Shown here in pieces: positions 8,482 through 20,000 of a DNA stretch of 22,163 bases. The DNA comes from Bacteroidales bacterium. Lineage in GTDB: Bacteria > Bacteroidota > Bacteroidia > Bacteroidales > JAADGE01. A model generated the notes under the pieces. The model saw nothing but the letters and a program-made list of their open reading frames with translations, did no database searches and had not been told where the DNA came from. The stretch's first letter is position 1. Each line of letters opens with the position of its first letter. The stretch covers positions 1-22,163 of the forward strand of contig JANTGL010000008.1 of assembly GCA_024762915.1 (NCBI GenBank), given 5' to 3'. The translations under genes were made by a program, and so were the position numbers.

Positions 8482-10326
8482 TTATAATTTTGTATGAATA
8501 ATTTTTCCGGTTTGCCAACGTTCTCCGTTTTGATATTGTATGAAATAAATGCCTGAAGGATATTTGGATAAACTGATGCGGAATGAGCTTTTTTTCTGAA
8601 TATCAAATCGTTGCAAAATCTTTCCTGAAACATCCGCTAAAAACATTTCTTTCATATCTCCGCTGAATTCAATATTCAGAATATCAACAGTCGGATTGGG
8701 GTAGTATTTTACTTTTCCGGGAATTACCGTGTCGTCAATATGTGTAGCATCAGTTGTGTCAACAGCACTTGTATCTTTAGTTATTGAATTATCGGCAATG
8801 TAGGATGTATCTTGAATTTCGTCTTCGTTATAAACAAGGTCTTCTTCACAATCGGGAATGCTGAGATATTGATTAATTAATCGAATAAAGACATCGTTTA
8901 ATAATTCAACTTGATATTCATCGGTTGTGGGCTTGATATGGGTATTTCCGATACCGCTGTCATCGGTTAAAAAAACATACGTTCCGTTTGTAGCAAGCGC
9001 GATTGAGCGCATCAAATATTCGGTACTTTTATCAATTCCGCTTGCAGTAACGGGAACGATACGAATGCCTTTTGCAGCTGCTTCTTTTGTTATTTTCTGC
9101 ATTTTTTTAACACTTTCAGCATCGGAATGGGGCGGTGCATCCAATATCAGGAAAACAACTTTTGTTAAAGCATCTTCAGACCAACTTAATTCATTGATTG
9201 CCGTATTTAATCCTGCATCAACCGCTTCGGGAAAATCACCCCCGCCGCCGGCATTTTGTTTATTTATAAAACTTATTGTCTGTTTAATGTCTTTTGAAAA
9301 ATCTGATTTTTGTGTCAGATAGGAATCGTGAATATCTCGGTAAAACACACTTGCCGTATTAACGGTAATGTCCTTATGCTGTTTTTGAATTTTGTTTAAG
9401 ACATCTTCTAATTCTGCTTTCAAGTAGGCAATTTCATCACCCATTGAACCGGTTGCATCAACAACAAATGCAATATCTGCCTTTTCGGGAACAAAACATT
9501 CTGCAGGAATACTGATAAAATTTATTCCGTCGTGAAATTTATCGGGTTTTAATAATTTATAGGATTGACCCTTGTCCGTAATGTTGATGTAAATATCCTT
9601 GTCAGAATATGTTTCGTTTAAAAGATTAAGCCAAAGTTCTGCTTTCCCCGTATTATCGGTTGATGCTGCCCAAATGGTATCCCCTTTTTTGGTTTGCAGA
9701 AAGACTTTCGCATTAACCAAAGGTCTGTCTTTATAATTTGTAACCTGAACACAATATCTGTGCTGAGGCATCATATTCCATACAGACTTGTATGTTTTAA
9801 GTTGATTTTCGGAAATATCTTTCCAAAGTTCCCATTTTCCGTAATCGTTAAGCTCTCCTGCCGTTAATAATCCGCTTCTTGCCGAGGCTTCTCCGCTGCC
9901 TGTTTTATCTTTTTTTATCATTGCATAATCAGAAACTTCATATTCAGCAACCGGTCTGTCACTTCTTGTATGATATCCTAATGCTTTTTTTGATTTCCTG
10001 ACTCCGAGAGCCGAAACGACAACTTCGTCAAGTTCTTCTTCGGAAGCTGACATAATTACATTTATAGTATCTCTTATTATTCTTTTCTGAATTGTTTTCA
10101 ATCCGATATATGAAAAAACAAGATATTTTGATTTAGAATTTATTTTTATGGAGTAAGTTCCGTCTTCTGCAGTCATTGTTCCGTTTGAAGTTCCTTTTTC
10201 CAATACGGAAACTCCGGGAAGTGCTGCACCGCTTTCGTCAGTTACTTTTCCGGTAATCGTTTTTTGTGCAGAAGAAATATTTATTGTAAAGAGACTAATA
10301 AATAAGAAGGAGTATAATAATTTCAT
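8482..10326 (-). CDS. Secreted vWA-domain protein with SusC-like N-terminal module and T9SS type A sorting signal
   Basis: A 614-residue exported protein. Residues 1-21 are a signal peptide ending SSAQ. Residues 22-95 are a CarboxypepD_reg-like beta-sandwich (TGKVTDESGAALPGVSV). Residues 99-118 read LDEVVVSALGVRKSKKALGY, matching the TonB-box and plug-entry region of SusC/RagA transporters, yet no barrel follows. A GELNDYGKWELW stretch leads into further beta-sandwich sequence, and then a vWA domain begins near residue 283. Its metal-binding (MIDAS) loop is DATGSM (Asp290, Thr292, Ser294), and GGGGDFPEAVDAGL follows. A Thr/Asp-rich linker precedes a C-terminal type A sorting domain (YYPNPTVDILNIEFSGD onward, about 540-614), which should send the protein through T9SS to the cell surface. 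Similar vWA proteins occur in Bacteroidota; the role is probably protein binding. ATG at 10326. Confidence 0.85.
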   Translation of the reverse strand: MKLLYSFLFISLFTINISSAQKTITGKVTDESGAALPGVSVLEKGTSNGTMTAEDGTYSIKINSKSKYLVFSYIGLKTIQKRIIRDTINVIMSASEEELDEVVVSALGVRKSKKALGYHTRSDRPVAEYEVSDYAMIKKDKTGSGEASARSGLLTAGELNDYGKWELWKDISENQLKTYKSVWNMMPQHRYCVQVTNYKDRPLVNAKVFLQTKKGDTIWAASTDNTGKAELWLNLLNETYSDKDIYINITDKGQSYKLLKPDKFHDGINFISIPAECFVPEKADIAFVVDATGSMGDEIAYLKAELEDVLNKIQKQHKDITVNTASVFYRDIHDSYLTQKSDFSKDIKQTISFINKQNAGGGGDFPEAVDAGLNTAINELSWSEDALTKVVFLILDAPPHSDAESVKKMQKITKEAAAKGIRIVPVTASGIDKSTEYLMRSIALATNGTYVFLTDDSGIGNTHIKPTTDEYQVELLNDVFIRLINQYLSIPDCEEDLVYNEDEIQDTSYIADNSITKDTSAVDTTDATHIDDTVIPGKVKYYPNPTVDILNIEFSGDMKEMFLADVSGKILQRFDIQKKSSFRISLSKYPSGIYFIQYQNGERWQTGKIIHTKL

Positions 10327-10410
10327 TGCAATTTTATTTTAAAGGTTTACATATTTTAGATAAAGTTTTCAAATGAAATCCATAAAATAAATTTAAAAAT
10401 CCGATAAAAG

Positions 10411-10437
10411 AAAAAGCTCGCCAAAATTGACGAGCTT
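10411..10437 (-). terminator. Rho-independent terminator of the cold-shock gene
   Basis: A 7-bp stem, AAGCTCG (10414-10420) paired with CGAGCTT (10431-10437), with a 10-base loop. Reading leftward it ends in TTTTTCTTTT. It lies 26 bases past the cold-shock stop and 85 bases before the vWA start, so it should separate the two genes into different transcripts. Confidence 0.8.
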
Positions 10438-10462
10438 ATTCAAAAAAGTCAAAGAATAAATA

Positions 10463-10654
10463 TTAAATTACTTTTACATTTACTGCATTTAATCCTTTTC
10501 TGCCTTCGGTTAATTCAAATTCAACGGCATCGCCTTCATGAACTTCATCAATTAAACCTGATACGTGTACGAAGTATTCACTTTTTGATTCTTCGTCAAT
10601 AATGAAGCCAAAACCTTTGGAGTCATTAAAAAATTTTACTGTTCCTTTTTTCAT
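10463..10654 (-). CDS. Cold-shock domain protein (CspA family)
   Basis: A 63-residue single cold-shock domain that binds single-stranded RNA or DNA and acts as an RNA chaperone in the cytoplasm. RNP1 is KGFGFI at residues 13-18, and RNP2 is YFVHVS at 27-32, close to the usual VFVHFS. The aromatic that is Trp in E. coli CspA is Phe8 here, as often in Bacteroidota homologues. The length is slightly short but the fold is complete, ending in GLNAVNVKVI. The ATG at 10654 has an A/T-rich leader of about 20 bases; no long CspA-type thermosensor leader is seen. It diverges from the giant gene and has its own terminator. Confidence 0.95.
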   Translation of the reverse strand: MKKGTVKFFNDSKGFGFIIDEESKSEYFVHVSGLIDEVHEGDAVEFELTEGRKGLNAVNVKVI

Positions 10655-10681
10655 TGTATTGTAATATAAATTTTAAAAATG

Positions 10682-10689
10682 CAAATGTA
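10682..10689 (-). promoter_or_regulatory. Probable -7 element of the cold-shock gene
   Basis: The minus strand reads TACATTTG followed by C, matching TAnnTTTGC, 28 bases before the ATG at 10654. A -33 TTTG at the right distance is not obvious. Transcription would start around 10675. Confidence 0.45.
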
Positions 10690-10772
10690 AGTATAATTAT
10701 TTTAATATCCGTATTTTTATTTTTTTAAAATTAATATAATTTTAATTTGTTAACCTTTTGCTAACTTGCTTT

Positions 10773-10804
10773 TTTGTTTTCGTTTGTTTCTTGCATTATT
10801 TTTG
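10773..10804 (+). promoter_or_regulatory. Candidate upstream promoter of the giant T9SS gene
   Basis: TTTG at 10773-10776, a 20-base spacer, and TATTTTTG at 10797-10804 followed by C. This fits the Bacteroidota consensus in both elements and in spacing. Transcription would start near 10811 and give a leader of about 200 bases. Confidence 0.55.
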
Positions 10805-10979
10805 CAAATAATAAAATAGATTATTTATTCTATTTTTTAAATAGCAAGACTGAACAAATAAGGGATTAATAATAATCTCTGAACGAAAAAATAAAGACAT
10901 TCATCAAAGATTATTTACATTCTGTCAAACGAATGCAACTAATTTCTTGATTTGTCTGTCTTAAATACTGAAAATACTA

Positions 10980-10987
10980 TATATTTG
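10980..10987 (+). promoter_or_regulatory. Candidate proximal -7 element of the giant T9SS gene
   Basis: TATATTTG followed by C matches TAnnTTTGC and lies 21 bases before the ATG at 11009. The nearest TTTG (10951-10954) is 25 bases upstream of it, longer than the usual spacing, so it is a weaker candidate than the distal promoter. Use of both is possible. Confidence 0.4.
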
Positions 10988-11008
10988 CACAAATTTTTTT
11001 TTAAAAAA

Positions 11009-14000
11009 ATGACTATTATGAAATTCACTTCACACAAATTTTTTATTTCGTTAATTCTTATCATTTTAACGAGTTTTTATTCCTTTGCTCAAACAGGTCC
11101 CGGCGGTGTCGGGAATACCGACGGAACTTCAGGACAACCTAAAAATGTTCTTTGGCTTGATGCAAGTACTTTAAGTTATGCCGACGGAGCTGATTTAACT
11201 CTTTGGAATGATATTTCAGGAAACGGAAACGATTTAATACAATCAAATTCAAGTTTTACACCAATTTTCAGAGACAATGCCGGTAATATTAACGGTCACC
11301 CGCGAGCGGAATTCTCAAAATCAAATAACAGAATGGTTATTAATCCTTTTGATGATATGCCGAATTCGGGAATAACGAATTTTGTTATATATAAAACTGC
11401 TGCAGGAGACGGAAATGACGGGCTTATTTCATATAATACTTCAAGTCAGGATAATGCTTTCCTTTTATTTGACAGCAACAATCAAAGAATGTATATTAAC
11501 GGTAATGTCAATACTGCCGGAGAAGATTTCAGTTCGGGTAGTTGGTTAATGATGGCTGACAGATGGAAAAGCAGCGGCGGTGATTTTATATTAAACAGAG
11601 ACGGCAATCAAGTATACTCGGCAAATTTTCAAAACGGTGCTTCAATAGCATCAGGAGGAAGTCTTGCACTCGGCGGGGAGCAGGATAATCCGGGTTATTC
11701 TTGTGATCCGGCTCAAGATTATGACGGTGAAATTGCTGAAGTCATTATGTATAATACCTTTCTTAATAATGCTCAAAGATTAATTGTTGAGAATTACCTC
11801 AGTCAAAAATATAATATTGTTTTTGCTACGGCAAGTAATGATATGTTCGGAAATGATGCGGGTTTTAATTCAAATTATGTTTATAACATTGCCGGAATAG
11901 GACAGGAAGCTGACGGTGATCATACACAAACTTCATCCGGAGGATTGTATCTGTATGAATGGAATTCAAGCCTTGCAAATGGTGAATATTTAATGTCGGC
12001 ACATGATAATACAACAAATAATTCCGCAACAACATACACAGGAGGCGATTTACCCGGCGGAACTGAGGCTTCTTGGGCAAGACAATGGTATGTGGAAAAA
12101 ACATCATCCGACGGTGTTGATGCTAAGTTAATTTTTGATTTCAAAGAAGCATTAACAGACGGAGAATATCCGGCAAATGTTGCAAATTATGTTTTATTAT
12201 ACAGAAGTGCGGCAACAGGAGCTTATTCAGTCATAACTGTCGCGGGACAAGGTCTTAATGATGCCGACCAGGTTTATTTTGATGTTCCGGATGCAAATCT
12301 TCAAAACGGTTATTATACCATAGGTACGAATGATGAAACAAACAGCCCTGTTGAAGGTGTTGCCGGAAGAACATGGTATGCGTTAGCGAGCGGCGATTGG
12401 GACACATGGGATTATTGGACACTCGATCCTTCCGGTTCATTACCGAATAATCCGTCTCATGAAACACCGAGTTCAGGTGATAAAGTTGTTATCCATACCG
12501 GGAAAACAATTACGGTTTCAACAAATTCAAAAAACCTGGCCGAAATTACCGTTGACGGTATTTTACAACTGGGAACAACTTCCGGTCATAATTATACAAA
12601 AATTAACGGCAGCGGAAGAATAAAACTGGCAAGTGATAACTTCCCGCTCGGTGATGCAACCGATTTTATAACAAAAGGACAAGGCGAAGGAACGGTTGTC
12701 TGGCAAGGCGGATCTTACAATCTTTCAACACCACATACTTTTTACAATATGGAAGTCGGCTTAGATGCTGCAGGAAATACTTTAACAATGCTTGCCGATT
12801 ATACACTTAACGGAAGTTTAGTAATTGAAACAGGGCAATTTCAAATTAATGATAATTCAAGTACAACGAACTTAATTTTAACGGTAAACGGTGATGTTAC
12901 AGTCGATGCAAACGGTCAAATATTAACCGGTTCTGCAAATGCAAGACACCAATTTAACATGAACGGTGATTTTACGAATAACGGAACTGTCAAATTTACA
13001 AACAGAGCAGCTGCTGATTATGCAAATGAAGCAACGGACGGTATTGTTGATGCAAATTTTTTAAACGGAAGTGCAAATCAAACAGTTTCATGTAACGGAA
13101 TAACAAATTTTTATCGTATTGAAATTGATAAAGGTACGGATATGACCTATGAATTGTCAATTTCGGCAAGTTCAACGGCTAATTTTAAATTGTACGGGTA
13201 TGCAAGTCAGGCACACGGTTCGGTTGCACAACTTACAACAAATGATAATGCACTCGGTTTATTGAAAGGAACCGTACGCATAAGAAATAATGTTCAAATT
13301 CCGCATTTAAACAGAAGCGGAAATTATAATATCTCGGAAGCGGCTCGATTATGGGTTGACGGAGGAACGGTTTCAACAAGTGTATCTAATGCGATTGTGC
13401 CGTACGGAGAAGCAAAAATAACTGCCGGTACATTTGAAGCGCTTGTTCCGCAAGGTTTTACCCTTCGTGAAAACGGAGCCGTAATTGTAGAAGGCGGAAC
13501 ATTAAATGCCAATCAAATAAGAACATCAGTACTCGGAACCGGACATGTAGGAAGTTATATACAAAGCGGAGGAACGACAAATATTATTAGTCCGGGAAAT
13601 ACCAATGCAAATTATTATCATTTTTCGATGACCTATCCGGGGAATGTTTTCAATATGTCAGGCGGAACTTTGCATGTGTATGATGCTAACGGTTCGGATT
13701 CCAATTCCGGAGGTATTTTTATCGCTTCCGACCCTGCAAATTATAATGTTACGGGTGGTACCGTTATTGCAGAAATTGCAGGGACATCTAATCCGTTTAA
13801 AATTACTTCAACTGCACCGTTTTATAATTTAATTTTAAGAAATACTTTTGATAGTGCTACCGATCATATTTTAGATGCCGGAACAAATATTAACGGAACG
13901 GCAGATGCAGATTTAGCAGCTCAACCCTTGGTTGTTTTAAATGATTTAACGATTGAAGATAATTGCTTTTTGGATCATAACGGAGAAGATATTAGCGTTG

Positions 14001-17000
14001 GTGCAGGATTCTCTATTGCTGAAAATTCCCAAAAACAAGGTACAAATAATTACGGATTATTATATGATGCTTCTAAACCGAATACTTTGACTTTTAACGG
14101 AAGTACAAGCGATACTTTATACGTTGGCCATAATGTTGATGACGGTTATGAACTTTATTTGTGGAATCTCAATATCAACAAAACCAATAACAGTGAAATC
14201 GTATTAAAAGGAGATCCGAATAAAGATCCGACACAAACTTCGCTTAGTAGTGAATGGCATAATCGCTTAATTCATATAAACGGAACCACGGATGTACAAA
14301 AAGGAACAATCAATCAAGGACATCAGTCTATCAGATTATATGGTCCGGTATATGTACGAACTAACGGAATACTTGGTGTTTATGAATCGGGAACTACTCC
14401 TCTTACGGCATATATTATGCTTAAAGATGATGGTACTTCAAGCACAGACTTAAATACAGAACAAGGAGCACAACTTGGTAATTTTAAATTGAATCCCGGT
14501 AATGGGAACGAAGTAGGAATTTTAAGTGATGTACATATTAAACGTATCGGTTCTTTTTCCGGTGCACTTAATCTTAGGACTTATAAGTTAACCTTAGACT
14601 ATCTTCATAATCAATCGACAACTAACAATTGGACAGGCGGGAATACTAACAGGATGATTTACAGTGATGCCAATGCATCAGACGGAGGTTTGGAATTATA
14701 TATTCCCGGAGGGATTACAAGTAATACTGATTTCGGTTTTCCTTTAGGAACAAAAACAACAATAACAAGATACACTCCTGTGCGTGTCAGAGTAAGCAGT
14801 TCATCTGACGACGGATACATTCAAATCAGACCGGTTGACGGAGAACTGCAAACAACGAATTTATCCGGTGGGAATCTTTTATCATATTATTGGCGAGTAG
14901 GACATTCCGGTTTTACCGGTTTACCTACGATTTTATATCGATTTACTTATGATGATTCTGACGATGATGCAGGTGATGAAACAAATTTTATTGCAGGGAA
15001 AGTTTTAGATGAAAATCCCTTTACTCGTGCTCCTCAATCAGGAACAATAGGAAGTGTAAATACAACAAATAACAGAATAAATTTTGATGCACTTACACTC
15101 GAAAAAGCAAATTATACGGCGGGAGTTGCGAATCGTTTTACGGGAAGTGTAACGGTTTATTACAGTCGTTTATTTAACGGTTGGACAAATAATCAATGGT
15201 CTGACCCCAATGTTTGGTCAACAGTTTCCCATAACAGCTCAACAAATACGGGAACATATCCCCAAACAGGTGATATTGCAAGAGTAGGGTATGATACCGG
15301 AAATACTAACGGAGGCAGCGGAGGAGATTATCATTCAATTTTATGTGATATCAATAATATTAATGTTGCATCACTTATTTTTGACGGTGACGGAACAACT
15401 TGGAATCCGAGAGTATATGTTCAGGAAACTCAAACTCATAATTTTAATATGATTTCCGGACGAGGCGGTTTTGTCGAAAGAGTATCTCCGACAAATATTC
15501 CGACAGTAAATGCTGATTTTGGTGATTTTGTAAATAATACTGACGCCTATTTTTATTACCATTGCCGAGCAGACGGAACAACAACTTTACCGACACATGA
15601 AGTCTATCCTAATTTACGAATTGAAGGAAATACTTCTTCAGGTGTAGGAAACAGAATATTAATCTTCCCGGTAGATATTGAGGTTAAAAGAGATATGCGT
15701 ATTGACGGAGGTGCCGTAATCAGAACGGATAATGATGCGGACGGAGATATTCTGGTTGACAGAAGTTTATATGTCGGCGGCTACCGCGACGGTGCTTTTG
15801 AATTTTCAACCGACGGTACGGCAAGGACGCTTACCGTAAAAGGTGATATCACAATCAGAGACGGACAAGCACAATCTCCGAATAATTATCTTTCGGTATT
15901 AAATACCACACCTAACGGATTAGAACATAAAATTATTCTTTACGGTGATTTAATCCAAAGAGAAGGAACATTAGATTTATTTTCTGATAATTCCGGCGGA
16001 AATAATGCCGTTTTAGAACTTCAAGACGGACAAAATGCAACTTATACATATCTGGCTGGTAATACGGCTGATTTGTATCGAATAGTTATGAATAAAGGAA
16101 CAGATCAAACTTATTCTTTCAGTTTTGAAGATAATGTTAACTTAGGAGGATCAACAAGCGGTGCAGGAATTAAAAAATCGATAGAACTGTTAAACGGAAC
16201 TTTAATTTTAAATGATCCGGCTATTAATCTTGATATTAATACCGGTGATGATAATTTTGAAATCCCCGGAACTTCCTGTCTTGAAGTCAGACAAGGTCAA
16301 GTAAATGTTTCGGGTGATGATACGGGAATTCTTCTTGACGGAAAATTATTGGTTTCCGGAGGAACGGTAAATATGGATGATGCCGTAAATAACGGTAATA
16401 ATTACATTCAATATTCGGCATCCGGAAATGCAGAATTAATTATAACATCCGGAAATTTAACAGTCGGTTCACAAATTCGAAGAGGATTGACTTCTACGGA
16501 AGGTATTTTAAGGTATAATCAAAGCAGCGGAACAGTAATTATAGGTAAAAATAATGCTCCCGAAGGAAAGAGAGGTGTTTTTGAAATTCTTAATGCAGGA
16601 AGCTCATTTAAATATTCGGGTGGTGATTTATACATAGTAAGACAACAAACAAATCCGACTTTTGCAAGTTTATATCTTGATCCGGAAACAAATAATATTT
16701 CTTCGGGAACAACGATAACCCTCGGAAACGGTGATACGCCGAGTAATCAAGAATTCGGTATTTATTCGACCGTTGCATTGCAAAATTTATCATTGGATAA
16801 TACAAGTACAAATAATCCGAAAGCAAAAATGTGGACCGTTCCGTTAACGCTTAACGGAGAATTAAACATTCAAAGCGGAACTGAGTTTAAAGCTGACGGT
16901 TTAGATTTAAACTGTTACGGTAATTTTACAAATGCCGGAACATTTACGGCAGACGGAAATACAACGTATTTTAAAAGTAATTTAAATCAACAAATTGACG

Positions 17001-20000
17001 GGAATACAACTTTTTATAATATTACAAATCAAAATACGGCAAATTTAAATTTGGCTTCAGGAAATGCGGCTATTGTTGTTGATAATATTCTTAATCTGGA
17101 AAACGGAACATTTAATGATAATGCAAATGAAATAAGTGTATACGGTGATATAAATAATGATGCAATACATGTTTACGGCGGAACCGGTGTTGAAGACGGT
17201 ATTTCGTTGCTCGGAACATCGCAGCAAACAATGACCGGAAACGGTACATACGGAAAACTGACAATAAATAACGGAAACGGAGTTGTACTTCCTGTAGGTA
17301 ATACACCTGTTATAACGGATTATTTAAAACTGGAAGCCGGAGTTTTAAATATCGGCGGAAATATTTTGACATTGGGCGTAAATTGTGTCATTCAAGAAGC
17401 TAATCCTTTCGGAGTGAATAATATGATAGGAACAAATGTTTCTTTTACGGATTACGGAGTAAAAAAATATTTCCCTTCAGGTGCGGGTTCGTTTACCTAT
17501 CCCGTAGGTTCCGTCAGCGGAGCGACTAATAAATATACACCTGTTGTTATAACGGTGACTCAAAATTCAAGTACAACCGGTTATTTAATTGCGAAACCGG
17601 CAGATGAAATTCATCCGACTATTGTTGATGATTCTGAAGGAAGCGATCCTGATATTGTGGATATGGATAATGTATTACAATTTTATTGGGTACTGAGTGC
17701 TCAAAATTTTACCGACGGAACAGGAACGGTTGAATTCTATTACGATGAAAATGACGTAAGAGTTACCGCTCCTTATGATATTTATGATTATATTACGGCT
17801 AAGTTATTGGAAGACGGAAGCGGAAATTGGTATAAATTTGATGATGTCAGTAAATTTGATGAAACCAATAAAAAATTAATATTTGATTTTAATAATGTTT
17901 CGGATGTTGATATCAGCGGAGATTATACGGCAGGTGTTGACGGATCAACATTCTTAGGTGCTATACCCGATCAAGTACCCTTATATGCTTCTAAGGGAGT
18001 TCTCGGAACAGGGCCTTACCCCGGTTTGGATTGGCATACCGCAGATACATGGCGTGTGGATGACGGTACCGGAACATGGGTCTTGCCTGCTTCAATCGGT
18101 TTACCTGATATTCCGAACGGATCCAGAGTAAGAATTATTTCAGGAGACAGAGTTACGACGGCAGCAAATTATATTTCGGCATACACAACCGATATTCTCG
18201 GAACTTTTGATGTCGGAACAACATTTGGGAACCGAATCGGAAATGTAAGCGGTACAGGTACTTTATATACCGAAAGAGGAAGTTTGCCCGGCGGTTACTA
18301 TGAAGAATTTTTAGCTGTAACAGGAGGTACTTTGGAATTCGGAGGAACAACGGATTACAGTGTTTTAAGCAATATCCCGCAAGTAAATAATCTTATTTTC
18401 AGCGGAACAAATAAACGTGAATTGCCTAACCTTAATTTGATTGTTCTCGGAGATTTTACTATAAACGGAACCGATGCAACTTTAAAGGTAATTAATGAAT
18501 TTGACCAAAAAATAGATTTAAGAAAAAATGCAATTTATAATACCGGCTCATTTGATGCAGGAACAGGAACAGGTGCTATTGTTGAATTTAACGGAACTTC
18601 CGGAATGCAAACTCTTTCCGGAACAGGCGGGTTTACCGGTTCGAATGCTTTTAACAACGTCATAATTAATAATACAAACGGTGTCAGTTTATCAATTCCT
18701 GTTGATGTCAGTAATTCTTTTACTTTTACGGACGGAATTATTCACACGGATGCAACTAATATTTTGAAACTTACTAATACTTTGGAAACAATTGTATCAG
18801 GTGCAGGAAACGGAAAATATGTTGACGGTCCTGTAAGTAAGAATGTTATATCGGGTCAAAATTTTGAATTCCCGACAGGAAACAGTAACCGTTACGGAAA
18901 AGTAGCTGTTCTTTCTTCTTCTGTTTCCGATTATTGGATTGCTCAATATTATAATCATAATCCGAATGATGACGGATACGATCCGACGGTATTTAATACA
19001 CCTTTACAAGTTGTCAGCGATAACGAATATTGGAGAATACTCGGACCGTCCGGTCAAACGGCTAAAGTTAAATTATATTGGAATGATCAGAGCGGCGGAT
19101 TTGCAGATGATGCTCACAGATCTGATATGAGAATTGCGGAATGGAGAGATATTAATAACGACAGTCCCGGAACGACAACGGATGACATTTGGGAAGAACT
19201 TGATTCGGATAATACAATTGCAGGAGATGCAACATCAGGTTCAATTACTCCGAATAATAACAGTTCAACTTATAATGAGTTTACAAACGGAAATATTTTT
19301 ACAATAAGTACGACCTATGTACCGAATAATTTTGATTGGGAAGGTGATGTGTCAACGGCATGGGAAGACGGTAATAACTGGAGCGGCGGTAGTGTTCCTT
19401 CAGGATTGGATGATATTACGATAACAACAGTAAATCCGAATGAACCGACTATCAGCTCGGCAGCCGAATGTAATGCTTTAGCTCTTGCAAACGGAAGAAC
19501 ACTTACCGTAAGTGCCGGAAATTCATTAACGCTAAACGGAGATTTCTCTTTTAACGGTACGCTTGTTCTTAAATCACCCGCAGGTGAAGGTCCTTCGGCT
19601 TCATTTATTGATAACGGAACAATAACGGGGACAACCGGTGAGATAAGAGTTGAACGTTTTTTATCCGCAAATAAATTCCACTATGTTTCTTCACCGATAC
19701 AAACAGGCGGAAATGCCGGAAGCGATTTATTTACTCAGGTACATTCTTCAGGTAATTTCAATCCTAATTTTTATGTTTATGATGAAACATTCGATTTAGA
19801 CGGAAATCCCGGTACGGCTCCCTCAGGTACTTTTGATTCGAATAACTTAGTTCCCGGCTGGACTTATGCTTATCCCGACCAAACAACAAATGATCCGATG
19901 GAAATTGAAACCGGTTATGCTTTTTGGTCAGATGAAAATACGACTGTCACTTTTATAGGTGATCCGAATACCGGTGATATTAACATTAATAATTTATCCT

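Larger units (their letters stand above)
10655..11008. other. 354-bp divergent intergenic region between the cold-shock gene and the giant gene
   Basis: Strongly A/T-rich and without an open reading frame that looks real. It holds a probable -7 element for the cold-shock gene on the minus strand (10682-10689) and two promoter candidates for the giant gene on the plus strand (10773-10804 and 10980-10987). It also holds an A/T-only 8-bp hairpin (10813-10820 with 10829-10836) and a small CATTC/GAATG hairpin (10918-10922 with 10931-10935). I see no riboswitch or tRNA. Confidence 0.6.

Noticed and set aside
8927..9322. 131-codon open frame on the plus strand inside the vWA gene
   Set aside because: Overlaps the MIDAS-containing vWA domain on the opposite strand; no signal or domain.
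10813..10836. A/T hairpin upstream of the giant gene as a terminator
   Set aside because: The stem contains only one G-C pair and lies just after the predicted transcription start; too unstable to call.
10952..11008. Upstream in-frame TTG start for the giant gene
   Set aside because: Would add 19 residues ahead of a signal peptide and starts within sequence that looks like the 5' leader; the ATG at 11009 or 11018 is better.
12540..17400. CRISPR array or simple tandem repeats in the giant gene
   Set aside because: The repeats are diverged coding repeats (no constant-length direct repeats with unique spacers).
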